From Nocardia aurea (GTDB taxonomy: Bacteria > Actinomycetota > Actinomycetes > Mycobacteriales > Mycobacteriaceae), in the NCBI RefSeq assembly GCF_003123685.1, contig NZ_QCYJ01000020.1:434001-498000 (forward strand): a DNA stretch of 64,000 nt, written 5' to 3'. The translations under genes were made by a program, and so were the position numbers. The notes below the pieces were generated by a model. The model searched no databases. It was not told the DNA's origin and worked only from the letters and a program-made list of their open reading frames with translations. The stretch's first letter is position 1. The number at the start of each line of letters is the position of its first letter. This document shows, in pieces, positions 9,771 through 18,712 of this stretch.

Positions 9771-12245
9771 TCACACCGCGGCGAGCGCGGCGGTGTCGGC
9801 GGACAGCGGTAGGTCCGTCGAACTGGTCCCCACGTGCACGGTGAAGACACCGGGCTCGATATGCCAGTTCTCGTCCCAATGCGCGAAAGTCCTCGGCGAC
9901 AGCGGGATACGGATCCGGACGGATCGTCCGGCCTCCACCTCGACGGGGGTGAACCCGGCCAGCCAGCGCACCGGGCGGTCGACGTCCGACTCCGCGCGCG
10001 ACAGATAGACCTGAACGACCTGCTTACCGGCCCTGGCTCCGGTGTTGTGCACGGTGACCTCCATGTCGACCGAACCGTTCACGGTCGGGGCGGCGACGAC
10101 CAGATCGGTCAGCGCCCAACTCGTGTAGCCGAGCCCGTGCCCGAACGGGTAGGCGGGCCGCGCACCGGCCTTCAACCAGGCTCGATAGCCGATATGAATG
10201 CCTTCGTCGTAGCGCAGCACGCCCCGCACCGGTGTCGTCGACAGCACCGGGACGTCGGATTCGGCCGCGGGCCAGGTCGTCGGCAATCGACCGCCCGGCT
10301 CCCGGTGACCGAGCAGGACATCGGCGAGTGCGTGCCCCAGTTGCTGTCCACCGAACCAGGCGAGCAGGACCGCGGCCACGTCGTCGCGCCACGGGAGCAG
10401 GACCGGACCACCGGAGTTGACGACGACCACCGTGCGCGGATTCGCGGCGGCCACCGCACGCACCAACTCGTCCTGTGCGCCGGGCAGTGCGAGGGTGGTG
10501 CGGTCGAAACCCTCGCTCTCGGTCCGCGAACCCGTGCCGACCACCACCACCGCGACATCGGACGCACGCGCCAGGGCCACCGCCTCGGCGATCGACTTCG
10601 CGGGGTTCGCCGTGCCGCCGGCTGTTCCGAGCGTGATCGCGACCAGGCCGGGCATCGCGGCACCGGCCTCGAGTTGTTGGCGGACACGCACCACGTGGGC
10701 GACGTCGGTGCTCACCGGGACCGTCGCGACACCCGGGGTGAACAACGCCGCGCCGAGAGCTTCGCCGCTGCCGGTGAGCACGGTGTCGAGAGCAGGCGCG
10801 CCGTCGATCTCCATCCGGGTCGCACCGATACCGGCGACGCCGAGCAGCACGGTTTCCGGATCGTCGGGTCCCGCGAGGTATTCGGTGGTGAGTTCCAGCG
10901 TCACAGCGCCTTTCGGGACCGTTCCGAGGTAGACGAGTTGACCGGCGCCCCGATGCTCGCTCAGCAATTCGGCGCCATCGCCGTCGAGGAATCGGGCGCG
11001 CAGGCCGGGCTCACCGGTGTACGGATCGGTCATGACCGTCAGCGGCAACGGATGGATTCCGGTCTGGACCGGGACTCCCGGGTGGGCGACGATCGTCGCG
11101 TCGGGTAGGGCCGTGCGCAGTCCCTGGACGGGGCCGATCACCTCGTCGGGTACCACGGTCGCACTTCCGCCACCCTGCGTGCGCGGCCACGAGCCCGCTT
11201 CGCCGATCACCGCGATCGTCCCGGGACCGGCACTCGGCCACGGTAGTTCACCCTCGTTGCGGACCAGAACCATCCCCGCCGCGGCCACCTCGCGTGCCAC
11301 CCGCAGACCCGTGTCGGGCGTGTGGGACACGCGGCTACGACCCACGCCGTCGGCCGCGACCGGAGCATCGCGATCGGTCATGTCCAGCGCGCCGACCCGG
11401 GCCGCCAACCGGAGCAGGCGCGCCACCTTCGCGTCGACGGCCGCCTCCGGCACGGTTCCCGCGCGCACCGCCGCGACGAGTTCCTCGCCCCACGGTCCTT
11501 CCGGTCCCGGCATCACCAGATCCTGGTCCGCGTTCGCCGAGGCCACGGTGCTGCGGACGGCGGTCCAATCCGACACCACCACGCCGTCGAATTTCCATTC
11601 GGTGCGCAGCGGCGCCGTGAGCAGCCGGTTCTCGGTCATCGTCACGCCACGCACGGCGTTGTAGGCCGACATCACCAGCCACGCGCCCGCACGCACCGCG
11701 GCTTCGAACGGCGCGAGATACAGCTCGCGCAGCGCGCGGTCGCCGACCTCCACGTCGGCGGTGTAGCGGTCGGTCTCGAAATCGTTGGCCACGTAGTGTT
11801 TCGGGGTCGCGGCGATCCCGTGCTCCTGCACCGCACGCACGTACGCGGCGGCCAGCTGGCCGGTCAGCAGCGGGTCCTCCGAGAACGCCTCGAAATGTCT
11901 ACCGCCCAGCGGGCTGCGCTGCAGATTGATCGTCGGCCCCAGGACGATGTCGACACCTTTGCGCCGCGCCTCGGCCGCCGAGGTCGCACCGTAGGCGCGG
12001 GCCATCTCGAGATCCCAGGTCGCGGCGAGCGCGGTCGCGGACGGCAGATTCAGGGAGGGATCGCGTTCGTCCCACACCGGACCGCGCACTCCGGACGGAC
12101 CGTCCGACAGCGTCATCGACCGCAGGCCGATGGCCGGTTCCTCGGGCGTCGACCAGATATCGGCACCTGTCAGCAATCGCACCTTCTGTGCCAGATCCAG
12201 TTTGCCGACCAGCGCGTGCAGGGTGTCTTCGGTCAGCTCGGACAT
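9771..12245 (-). CDS. glycoside hydrolase family 3 beta-glucosidase
   Basis: An 824-residue GH3 enzyme without a signal peptide. The TIM-barrel domain (residues 1-about 290) carries GPTINLQRSPLGGRHFEAFSEDP and the nucleophile motif VVVSDW with Asp near 226. The alpha/beta sandwich resumes after about 300. The stretch from about 400 to 540 (YTGEPGLRARFLDGDG onward) fits an inserted PA14-like domain, and the last 110 residues (TVHNTGARAGKQVVQVYLS) a fibronectin-III-like domain. This layout is that of BglX-like beta-glucosidases, which release terminal glucose from beta-glucosides. A GAGGGAGA site precedes ATG 12245. It appears monocistronic. Confidence 0.9.
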   Translation of the reverse strand: MSELTEDTLHALVGKLDLAQKVRLLTGADIWSTPEEPAIGLRSMTLSDGPSGVRGPVWDERDPSLNLPSATALAATWDLEMARAYGATSAAEARRKGVDIVLGPTINLQRSPLGGRHFEAFSEDPLLTGQLAAAYVRAVQEHGIAATPKHYVANDFETDRYTADVEVGDRALRELYLAPFEAAVRAGAWLVMSAYNAVRGVTMTENRLLTAPLRTEWKFDGVVVSDWTAVRSTVASANADQDLVMPGPEGPWGEELVAAVRAGTVPEAAVDAKVARLLRLAARVGALDMTDRDAPVAADGVGRSRVSHTPDTGLRVAREVAAAGMVLVRNEGELPWPSAGPGTIAVIGEAGSWPRTQGGGSATVVPDEVIGPVQGLRTALPDATIVAHPGVPVQTGIHPLPLTVMTDPYTGEPGLRARFLDGDGAELLSEHRGAGQLVYLGTVPKGAVTLELTTEYLAGPDDPETVLLGVAGIGATRMEIDGAPALDTVLTGSGEALGAALFTPGVATVPVSTDVAHVVRVRQQLEAGAAMPGLVAITLGTAGGTANPAKSIAEAVALARASDVAVVVVGTGSRTESEGFDRTTLALPGAQDELVRAVAAANPRTVVVVNSGGPVLLPWRDDVAAVLLAWFGGQQLGHALADVLLGHREPGGRLPTTWPAAESDVPVLSTTPVRGVLRYDEGIHIGYRAWLKAGARPAYPFGHGLGYTSWALTDLVVAAPTVNGSVDMEVTVHNTGARAGKQVVQVYLSRAESDVDRPVRWLAGFTPVEVEAGRSVRIRIPLSPRTFAHWDENWHIEPGVFTVHVGTSSTDLPLSADTAALAAV

Positions 12246-12479
12246 CAGCGATTCTCCCTCGGATCATGGGCCTGAACAGCCGAACCGCATGATTCGACCG
12301 CACCCGATCCGGCCCGACGACCACGCGGTTCACGTTGTGTCACCGAGTGCCAATCTACGCATCAGCTACCAACCAGCGACCTCCCGCGCCAGGGGATACC
12401 GACCTGTTATGCAATGTGGAACATCGGCATCCGCTCACGGTCCGGACACCGCCGGGACATCAGGCGCGATCGCGGCGGT

Positions 12480-13541
12480 TCACTGCACGACGTGCTCGGT
12501 ATTCGCACTGCACAGGACGATCACCGGCCGCTCGCCCGGCGGCGGCACGTACACACCGCTGTGCACGGCGGCGAGCGCGGTGGCGCCGGTCGCCTCGACG
12601 ACGATGCGGAATTCGCGCCACAGGTATTCCCTGGCCGCGACGACGGCGTCGTCGGCGACGAGCAACGAGCGGATGTCGTAGCGCCGCGCGATCCCCAGCG
12701 CGATCGCGCCGATGCGGTGCGCGTGCGCGGCATCGGGCGAGCAGGGCCCGACGGCGGGATCGGTCTCCAACGCGGTGTGCAGGGCGGGGTAACCGACGGG
12801 TTCGACGCCGATCACCTGTTGCCTGCGCCCGAGTACCGAGGCGACGCCCGCGACCAGCCCGCCGCCGCCGACCGAGATCAACACCGGTGGCCGCCCACGG
12901 ACCTGTTCCTCGAGTTCCAGCCCGACGACCCCGGCGCCCGCGACGACCGCGGGCAGTTCGTCGGCGCGCAGCAGCAACGCCCCGCGCTCGGTCGCCAGAT
13001 CCGCCGCGTGGCGACACGCCTCGCCGTAGGTGGTGCCGTGCCACACCACTTCGGCGCCGTGCGACCACATCGCCGCGACCTTCGTATGCGGCGCCGATTC
13101 CGGCACGACGACCGTGCACGCCTTACCCAGTTGCGCGGTCGCGACCGCCGTGGCGATACCCGCGTTGCCGTCGGAGGCGATCACGACCTCGCCCGCCGAG
13201 ACCGGCGACTCGAGTAACGCGTTGAGACTGCCACGCACCTTGAATGTCCCGCCGTGCTGGAGATACTCGAGTTTCAGCGTGACCGGCACCGGACCGTCCG
13301 GACCGGCGATCGAGGTGTGCAGCACCGGCGTCTTGCGTATCCGCCCCGCCAGCCTCTTCCGCGCCTCGCGCGCGTCCGACCGGGAAACCCGTCGGGGCGG
13401 GCCCGCGTCATCGGGACCGGACCCGACCACACCACCGGGCACGGAGCCACCGAAACCGGCGCCGATGCCTGGTCCACTCACTGCCACATTGTGCTCACTC
13501 ACGATCAACCGGCGCCCGAGCAACCCCGCGTCGAGGTCCAT
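12480..13541 (-). CDS. PLP-dependent threonine/serine dehydratase-like enzyme
   Basis: A 353-residue fold-type II PLP enzyme. The lysine that should bind PLP is K101 in GGTFKVRG. The phosphate-binding glycine loop is SVGGGGLVAG, and ASDGNAGIATA is the substrate-loop equivalent of the ASAGNHAQG motif of threonine dehydratases. There is no C-terminal ACT regulatory domain, so it resembles catabolic threonine/serine ammonia-lyases rather than biosynthetic IlvA. The first 50 residues are Gly/Pro-rich and not conserved-looking; GTG 13502 is an alternative start. No ribosome site decides between them. Substrate is an inference. Confidence 0.75.
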   Translation of the reverse strand: MDLDAGLLGRRLIVSEHNVAVSGPGIGAGFGGSVPGGVVGSGPDDAGPPRRVSRSDAREARKRLAGRIRKTPVLHTSIAGPDGPVPVTLKLEYLQHGGTFKVRGSLNALLESPVSAGEVVIASDGNAGIATAVATAQLGKACTVVVPESAPHTKVAAMWSHGAEVVWHGTTYGEACRHAADLATERGALLLRADELPAVVAGAGVVGLELEEQVRGRPPVLISVGGGGLVAGVASVLGRRQQVIGVEPVGYPALHTALETDPAVGPCSPDAAHAHRIGAIALGIARRYDIRSLLVADDAVVAAREYLWREFRIVVEATGATALAAVHSGVYVPPPGERPVIVLCSANTEHVVQ

Positions 13542-13612
13542 CGTGCACGAGTGTGACGGGTTCCGCTCACCTCACGCATGCCCGAGGTCCGCCGTCGCCG
13601 ATTGCCCGCAAT

Positions 13613-15655
13613 TCACTTGCGCACCTCGCGATCCCGTTTCGCCAGCTCCGCGTACATGGCGTTGTGGGCGGCGAGTTCGGCGCCGTGATCACGCTCCGCG
13701 GCGCGGTCGATGCGCTTGGCCAGCTTGGCGTCGCCACGAGACCACTGGATGAGCAGCGCGAGCATCACCACGACCAGCGGAACCTCGCCACTGGCCCACG
13801 CGAAACTGCCGCCCGTGCGCTGATCGCCGAGCAGATCGCTGTTCCAGTCCAGTCCGAGACTTCGGAAGAACCACCCGCCCATCACCGTCGTCATACTCAT
13901 CAGCGCGATACCGAAGAAGGCGTGGAAGGGCAGCGAACCGAACACCATCCCGAGTTTGGTCAGTGGTTCCACCTGACGCGGTTTCGGGTCGATCCCGATG
14001 ACCACCCAATAGAACAGGTATCCGGTCAGCAGGAAATGGATGTTCATCAGCAGGTGCGCCGCGTGCGAATCCGCGAACGAGTCGTAGATACCGCCCATGT
14101 AGAGGGCGTAGAACCCGCCGACGAAGATCACCGACGCGACGATCGGATGGGTCAGGAACCGTGAGACCGGGTTGTGCACCGCGGCGAGAATCCATTCGCG
14201 CGGTCCGGGCACCCCGCCGCGTCCGGCGGGCGGCAACGCGCGCAGCGCCAAGGTCACCGCGCCGCCGAGGGCGAACAGGATCGGCGCGAGCATCGACAGC
14301 GCCATGTGCTGGCCCATGTGCACGCTGAATACCGCGGGCGCGTACCGGCCGACGCCGGAGGAGGTCGCCAACAGCAGGACCGCGCACGCCGACAGCCAGG
14401 CGATCGTGCGACCCGCCGGCCACGCGTCACCGCGCGACCGCAGCCGCCACACCCCCAGCAGATACACCACCGCGAGCACGATGGCCAAGGTCCCGAAGAT
14501 CAGATCGAAACGCCAATCGAACAGCAGTCGGCTCGCCGACGGCGGTCCCGCCAGGTCGTATCCGAGTTCCACCTCGGCGGGTGTCGGCACGCTGGTCGGC
14601 GGTGGCGGCGGGGTGCGTCCGAGTCCGACGGCCAACCCCATGGTCGCGGCGAAGATCACCGCCTCCACCCCACCGAAGCGGATCAGCGCGGCGCGGTCAC
14701 GCGGGTCGGCGGCGAGCGCGGGCAGCGACGCGCGGCGCTGGAAGTAACCGAGGATCCCCAGCACGATCAGCGCTGCCGCTTTGGCGAGAACCAGCCTGCC
14801 GTAGGTGGTGGTGAACAGTTCGTCCAGCGGAACCCTGACCCAGGAGTTGATCACACCGCTGACGCCGATGACCACGAACGCGACGGTCGCCGTCAGCGAG
14901 AACCGGCGAGCCGCGATATCGGTGTGCGCGCCGCCGCGCATCGCGTGAGCGAGGACGGCGAACAGCCCGCCGACCCACACCGCGGCCGAGATCAGGTGCA
15001 GGATCAGGCTGTTGGTGGCCAGGTCGTGCGCGCCGCCGGAGGAGGAATGCCCCGTCAGCGCCAGCGGCATCATGGTCACGATCGCGCCGCCGAACAGCAG
15101 CGGCGTCCATCCCCATCGCAGCACGAGCTTGCAGCCCACCGCGACGATCACCGCGAACACCACCGTCGTGCGCCACGCCTCGGCCAGCGCGATCTGGTCG
15201 ATCGCCCGCCACAACTGCTCGGGCCGCCATACCTGCCCGACCGGCTGACCTGTCGTATCGGAGACGGTCAACGGGACCAGCAGCGCCGCGCAACTCGCCC
15301 ACGCGAGCGCGAACCAGGAGGCGCGCCGCACCGCCCGGTAGCCGCCCGCGTCGAGCAGCCCGTCCGCCTGCGGAGGTGTCAGGAAGGCCGCGAACAACAG
15401 CGAACCGACCGTCAGCGCGGCCGACAGATCGGCGAGCGCCCTGATCGCGGGCAGACCGTAGGTCGTCACCGGGCCGGGATCCGGTATGCCGAGCAGGCTC
15501 AGCGCGTGCGCCGCCGACAACCCGACCACCAGCGCCGCGACCACCGCGGCGACCGCACCGGCGAGCACCGCCAGCACTCCGAAATTCCCCGCCGCACCCG
15601 ACCTGCCGACGTCCGAGACATCGGTTTCGACGGGCTGGTCCTGCGGCAACGACAT
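13613..15655 (-). CDS. CopD-CtaG fusion membrane protein
   Basis: A 680-residue polytopic membrane protein with about 15 or more hydrophobic segments. The N-terminal half resembles the CopD copper-export domain (HLISAAVWVGGLFAVLAH; TYGRLVLAKAAALIVLGILGYFQRR). The C-terminal half is a CtaG/Caa3-type cytochrome c oxidase assembly domain (FSVHMGQHMALSMLAPILFALGG; SHAAHLLMNIHFLLTGYLFYWVVIG). Paired His and Met residues in these helices are likely copper ligands. The same fusion occurs in mycobacteria (Rv0102-like). It probably handles copper for the terminal oxidase. It is divergent from the tRNA. Confidence 0.88.
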   Translation of the reverse strand: MSLPQDQPVETDVSDVGRSGAAGNFGVLAVLAGAVAAVVAALVVGLSAAHALSLLGIPDPGPVTTYGLPAIRALADLSAALTVGSLLFAAFLTPPQADGLLDAGGYRAVRRASWFALAWASCAALLVPLTVSDTTGQPVGQVWRPEQLWRAIDQIALAEAWRTTVVFAVIVAVGCKLVLRWGWTPLLFGGAIVTMMPLALTGHSSSGGAHDLATNSLILHLISAAVWVGGLFAVLAHAMRGGAHTDIAARRFSLTATVAFVVIGVSGVINSWVRVPLDELFTTTYGRLVLAKAAALIVLGILGYFQRRASLPALAADPRDRAALIRFGGVEAVIFAATMGLAVGLGRTPPPPPTSVPTPAEVELGYDLAGPPSASRLLFDWRFDLIFGTLAIVLAVVYLLGVWRLRSRGDAWPAGRTIAWLSACAVLLLATSSGVGRYAPAVFSVHMGQHMALSMLAPILFALGGAVTLALRALPPAGRGGVPGPREWILAAVHNPVSRFLTHPIVASVIFVGGFYALYMGGIYDSFADSHAAHLLMNIHFLLTGYLFYWVVIGIDPKPRQVEPLTKLGMVFGSLPFHAFFGIALMSMTTVMGGWFFRSLGLDWNSDLLGDQRTGGSFAWASGEVPLVVVMLALLIQWSRGDAKLAKRIDRAAERDHGAELAAHNAMYAELAKRDREVRK

Positions 15656-15812
15656 ACGACTGAGCGTAGTTCCAACAATATGGCGTGGCCCGTTCGGGCT
15701 CGGCCGGATAATCTGATCTCGGACCTGACCGCCCCGGTCAGTACGTCCTTCCGCGCGACCGAGGTGGCCGAAACGTTGCTGACACTGAGAACTTAGCCAG
15801 CTGGACGGTCGC

Positions 15813-15818
15813 TATACT
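15813..15818 (+). promoter_or_regulatory. candidate -10 box of the tRNA-Arg gene
   Basis: TATACT lies 47 bases upstream of the mature tRNA 5' end, in a short non-coding gap. I see no well-spaced -35, so this is a plausible extended stable-RNA promoter only. Confidence 0.4.
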
Positions 15819-15864
15819 TTCCGTGCTGGACAGCACGGTCGACGTCGACCGAGGTTGCCCCACT

Positions 15865-15938
15865 GCCTCCGTAGCTCAGTTGGATAGAGCAAGGGCCTTC
15901 TAATCCCTAGGTCGCAGGTTCGATTCCTGCCGGGGGCG
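15865..15938 (+). tRNA. tRNA-Arg (anticodon TCT)
   Basis: A 74-base cloverleaf. The acceptor stem GCCTCCG pairs with CGGGGGC (15931-15937), with one T-G pair. The D stem is GCTC/GAGC. The anticodon loop CTTCTAA at 15897-15903 gives anticodon TCT, and the T arm is GCAGG-TTCGATT-CCTGC. It decodes AGA/AGG. From 15900 onward the sequence is duplicated at 28535-28574, so the 3' half is supplied by the integrated element and the gene is reconstituted intact. CCA is not encoded. Confidence 0.95.
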
Positions 15939-15939
15939 C
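15900..15939 (+). repeat. attL: 40-bp direct repeat in the tRNA-Arg 3' half
   Basis: Runs from the anticodon loop through the discriminator base and one base beyond. It is identical to 28535-28574. The integrase gene ends 59 bases further in, the usual arrangement for tRNA-targeting tyrosine recombinases. Confidence 0.95.
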
Positions 15940-15940
15940 T

Positions 15941-15974
15941 GGTCAGGGACCATTTTCCGGAATGGTCCCTGACC
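15941..15974. terminator. strong hairpin just after tRNA-Arg, carried by the element
   Basis: GGTCAGGGACCATT and AATGGTCCCTGACC form a perfect 14-bp stem with a 6-base loop, two bases after the att repeat. It probably terminates the tRNA transcript and perhaps the convergent integrase transcript. It lies inside the element and replaces the original host hairpin now at 28579-28613. Confidence 0.75.
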
Positions 15975-15997
15975 GACATCCATCGAATATTCATCGC

Positions 15998-17194
15998 TTA
16001 TGAGGACAATCGGCCGATTACGTCGGCTGCTTCCCTGTGTATCCGTCCACGCCCGAAATAAACATCCTGGGTCATCGAGACGTGCCGGTGGCCGAGCTGG
16101 TCGGCGCCGACCCGCGCGGACAGCGCGGCGTCATCGAGCAGCGTCGCCAGCGCCTTGCGGAAACTGTGGCTCGACACGGCCGGTACGCCGAGCCGTTCGC
16201 GCACCTTGGCCCATGCCTGGTTGAAGTTGTCCGGGTCGCGCAGCGTGCCGACCGAGCTCGGGAAGATCACGCCATCGGTGCTCGGGTGCGGTTCATCGCG
16301 ACGCCGCTTCAGCATCTCCATGACGAACTTCGGTAGGACGATCGACCGGTTGCCCGCGTCGGTCTTGGCGAACGACTCACGGATGAGCCCCCCGCCACGC
16401 TTGCGCACGACCTTCCCACAGATCGTCGCGACCGAGGACGCTTCGTCGATGTCCTTCCACCGCAGCCCGAGCAGTTCGCCACGGCGCATCCCGGTACCGA
16501 TGAGCATGGTGATCGGGTCGGCGAGATCGGCGGTGCGGCAGTAGTCGGCAACGGTCCGTTTGCCGATCCACTGCACCGCGCTGTTGCGCAGATCGCCGAG
16601 CAGCTGCGCGAGCTGTTCGGCCGTGATGGACGGCGCACCCTTGGGCGGTGCTTTGCGCTCGAGGCGCGAAGTGCTGTCGACCGGATTGACCGGGAGCACG
16701 TCAGCGATCACGGCCAGTTGCAGCGCACCGCGCAGCACCGTCCGGGCCTGCTTCGCCGTCGAGTACCCGTGTCGATCGCTGATCGCCTGGATTGCCCTGT
16801 TCATCCGACCGGCGGTCGCCTCCCGGGCGCGCACCGATCCTGCCCGCGGTTCGATCGCCTTGATGGCGTCGCGGTAGGTGTCGATGGTGCGGGTTGCCCG
16901 GCCCTTGTCGATGAGGTTCTGAAGGTGCTGCTCGCACAGCGTCGAGACGGTCGTCTCCCCCGTGACCTCTTCCCCTCCCCCGGTGCGACGCGCCTCGAGC
17001 GCGGCAACGAGCGCATCCTCGGCGAGCTGCCCGCGCTGGTCGTACTGTCCCTCGGGTGACTGCCGCTCGACGATGCGGGTTGCGCCATCGTCATCGCGGA
17101 ATCGACAGCGCGCCAACCATATTCCGCTGCCGAGACTGATTCTCTTGATCTTCCCATGCGCTCCGATTCGGAGCGGTGGTCTACCTCTCGGCAT
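15998..17194 (-). CDS. int: tyrosine recombinase integrase of the element
   Basis: A 398-residue phage-type integrase. An N-terminal arm-binding region is followed by a SAM-like core-binding domain (about residues 95-195) and the catalytic domain. The active-site set looks complete: Arg237 in TGMRRGELLGLRW, a lysine in AKTDAGNRSIVLP, His343 and Arg346 in HSFRK, His369 in LGHRH and Tyr379 in DVYFGRG. ATG 17194 has a GAGAGG site nine bases upstream and overlaps the end of the repressor gene by 14 bases. Integrase and repressor are therefore probably cotranscribed. It should catalyse recombination between tRNA-Arg and the element's attP. Confidence 0.95.
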   Translation of the reverse strand: MPRGRPPLRIGAHGKIKRISLGSGIWLARCRFRDDDGATRIVERQSPEGQYDQRGQLAEDALVAALEARRTGGGEEVTGETTVSTLCEQHLQNLIDKGRATRTIDTYRDAIKAIEPRAGSVRAREATAGRMNRAIQAISDRHGYSTAKQARTVLRGALQLAVIADVLPVNPVDSTSRLERKAPPKGAPSITAEQLAQLLGDLRNSAVQWIGKRTVADYCRTADLADPITMLIGTGMRRGELLGLRWKDIDEASSVATICGKVVRKRGGGLIRESFAKTDAGNRSIVLPKFVMEMLKRRRDEPHPSTDGVIFPSSVGTLRDPDNFNQAWAKVRERLGVPAVSSHSFRKALATLLDDAALSARVGADQLGHRHVSMTQDVYFGRGRIHREAADVIGRLSS

Positions 17195-17852
17195 CGCCGT
17201 CAGCCTCTCTCGATACCGCTGCAATGAACGCATCCATGCTGTCCTCGCCAACTTCCCGCGATGCCGAGATGAGTGCGTGGATATCGTCACCGTCGACCGG
17301 CAGACCCGCGTCCCGCATCATCTCGACCCACTGTTCGAGTTGGTGGCGGTAATCCTCGACTCGGGTCGATGCCCTGTCGAAGTCCTCGGGTGTGCTGTTG
17401 GGCGCATCGCTCAGGGAGAGCGCGAAATTCAGAGCCCCCCGCAACTGCATCGCCAGCCGGTACAGCGTGCGCGTCCAGTTCATCGCCCGCGTAGCCGTCT
17501 TGTCGAACACCGTGAGATCCGAACCGAGGACGCTCTCGCCAGCAAACCAGCGCATCGCCTCGGCCGAGTTGGTCGTCACCCCCGGCAGTGCATCAACCTC
17601 TCCGTGCGCTAGGTCCGGGTAGATCAGCTGGAGCGGTGAAACTCCGAGAGCCCTTGCCAGGATGGTGATTTCGGCCAGCGTGATGTCCTTCCGTTTGCCG
17701 TTCTCGATCTCGGAAATCGTTGTGCGCGAGACGGTATGCCCGTGGGATGCCGTCTCGTCGGCAAGCCACTGACCCGACCGTTTGCCGCGAAGTGTCTTGA
17801 CCTCCGCGCCGACGCGCTTTGCTCGGTCCTCTGCCCAGTTAGGTTTCGACAT
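17181..17852 (-). CDS. XRE-family repressor-like regulator of the element
   Basis: A 223-residue protein with an N-terminal helix-turn-helix (about residues 15-75: QWLADETASHGHTVSRTTISEIENGKRKDITLAEI). The long helical C-terminal part has no peptidase motif, so it is not a LexA/CI type cleaved in the SOS response. It is divergent from the xis-like gene and cotranscribed with integrase, the position of an immunity or master repressor. A TAATAT box lies so close to the ATG at 17852 that its mRNA may be nearly leaderless. How it is relieved (helper protein or damage) cannot be read. Confidence 0.85.
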   Translation of the reverse strand: MSKPNWAEDRAKRVGAEVKTLRGKRSGQWLADETASHGHTVSRTTISEIENGKRKDITLAEITILARALGVSPLQLIYPDLAHGEVDALPGVTTNSAEAMRWFAGESVLGSDLTVFDKTATRAMNWTRTLYRLAMQLRGALNFALSLSDAPNSTPEDFDRASTRVEDYRHQLEQWVEMMRDAGLPVDGDDIHALISASREVGEDSMDAFIAAVSREADGDAER

Positions 17853-17864
17853 ATCGAAATATTA

Positions 17865-17912
17865 ACGGGAACTTGCGGGAATCAAGAAGGCTGGGTAAGA
17901 ATTGACGGGAAC
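17865..17912. promoter_or_regulatory. three phased CGGGAA operator-like repeats
   Basis: [A/G]CGGGAA[C/T] occurs at 17865, 17875 and 17905, all on the same strand, offset by 10 and 30 bases (whole helical turns). They lie in the 105-base gap between the divergent repressor and xis-like genes and overlap the proposed promoters. They are the best candidates for repressor or Xis binding. Confidence 0.55.
17873..17901 (+). promoter_or_regulatory. candidate rightward promoter of the element
   Basis: TTGCGG (17873-17878) and TAAGAA (17896-17901) are separated by 17 bases and face the xis-like gene. The -35 box overlaps the middle operator-like repeat, so bound repressor would block it. Confidence 0.5.
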
Positions 17913-17957
17913 CCGAAAAACTGAAGGTTCGCTATCGAGATCTCGAAAGGCAATCAG

Positions 17958-18149
17958 ATGGACCAGTCGGAAGACGTTTGGCTGACCCGCCAGGAGCTTG
18001 CGAACCGGCTGAAGCTGCCGGTCAAGACACTCGCCATATGGGCCAGCAAGGGAACGGGGCCGCGGTTCGCCAAGATCGGCCGCTTCGTTCGCTATCGCGC
18101 GGCCGATGTCGCGGCGTGGGAGAGCGAGCAATTCACCAGCGCCGCGTGA
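17958..18149 (+). CDS. xis: excisionase-like winged-helix DNA-binding protein
   Basis: A 63-residue protein that is nearly all one MerR/excisionase-type domain: WLTRQELANRLKLPVKTLAIWASKGTGPRFAKIGRFVRYRAADVAAWE. Such AlpA/Xis proteins bind attachment-site DNA and direct the integrase to excise, or act as regulators. It is the first gene rightward of the operator region. A GAAAGG site lies upstream of ATG 17958. Excisionase and transcription activator cannot be separated by sequence. Confidence 0.8.
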   Translation: MDQSEDVWLTRQELANRLKLPVKTLAIWASKGTGPRFAKIGRFVRYRAADVAAWESEQFTSAA

Positions 18150-18232
18150 TGAGGACCCGCCCCAGAAACCTAAGCGGTCCGGGAGCTGGGCAAACAGCTC
18201 ACCGGACCAAGGACGCCCCAGGAGAGAAGTCC

Positions 18233-18712
18233 ATGAACAACCATAGCAAGACCACTGCCCCCTTGTTCAACCCCGGAGACCGGGTGCGCGTCATCAAGAC
18301 CGATGAGCGCGGCACCGTCGGAGACATCAGCGGCGGGTGGATCGTCGTCCTCATCGACGGCATCGAGCCCGGTCACGGATTCCGCGCGGCCGATCTGGAG
18401 CGGCTCGATCGGTGCGCGTCGTTCTGCGATCGCAAGGAGATCCACGCCGCCGAACCGAACTACGACGACGGGAGTTGCTGGTCGGCCGATCAGTCGACGG
18501 CGCTCAACGTCGAACCGTTCGTGATGGGGATGCCGATCATTTTCGACATCGGCGCGTTCCGCGAAGCGGACAACACCGAGTCGGTGGTTTCGCTCACCAC
18601 GCGGTCGACCGGGCACTACCAGGGCGTCGACTTCAAGATCACCGCTGACGAGGCGCGGCGTATCGCGGCGTCCCTGGTCCGCGCGGCCGATCTCGTCGAG
18701 GGGGACCGGTGA
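18233..18712 (+). CDS. element protein of unknown function, DUF6907-like C-terminal part
   Basis: A 159-residue protein in two parts. Residues 1-60 (FNPGDRVRVIKTDERGTVGDISGGWIVVLIDGIEPGHGFRAADLERL) look like a small beta-barrel of SH3/KOW type. After a CASFC segment comes DDGSCWSADQST followed by a beta-rich region ending in a helix, ITADEARRIAASLVRAADLVEG. This last part reminds me of the DUF6907 proteins common in actinobacterial mobile elements; that is a tentative match. ATG 18233 follows a good AGGAGAG site; the longer open frame upstream overlaps xis and is not real. It overlaps the next gene by four bases. Confidence 0.7.
   Translation: MNNHSKTTAPLFNPGDRVRVIKTDERGTVGDISGGWIVVLIDGIEPGHGFRAADLERLDRCASFCDRKEIHAAEPNYDDGSCWSADQSTALNVEPFVMGMPIIFDIGAFREADNTESVVSLTTRSTGHYQGVDFKITADEARRIAASLVRAADLVEGDR

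Noticed and set aside
15865-15938. Possible defect in tRNA-Arg: C-T mismatch closing the anticodon stem
   Set aside because: From memory, the same GGCCTTCTAATCC arrangement is common in bacterial tRNA-Arg(UCU), so it is not a sign of damage.
17978-18232. Upstream extension of the 159-residue element protein
   Set aside because: It overlaps xis in another frame, and ATG 18233 has an excellent ribosome site.
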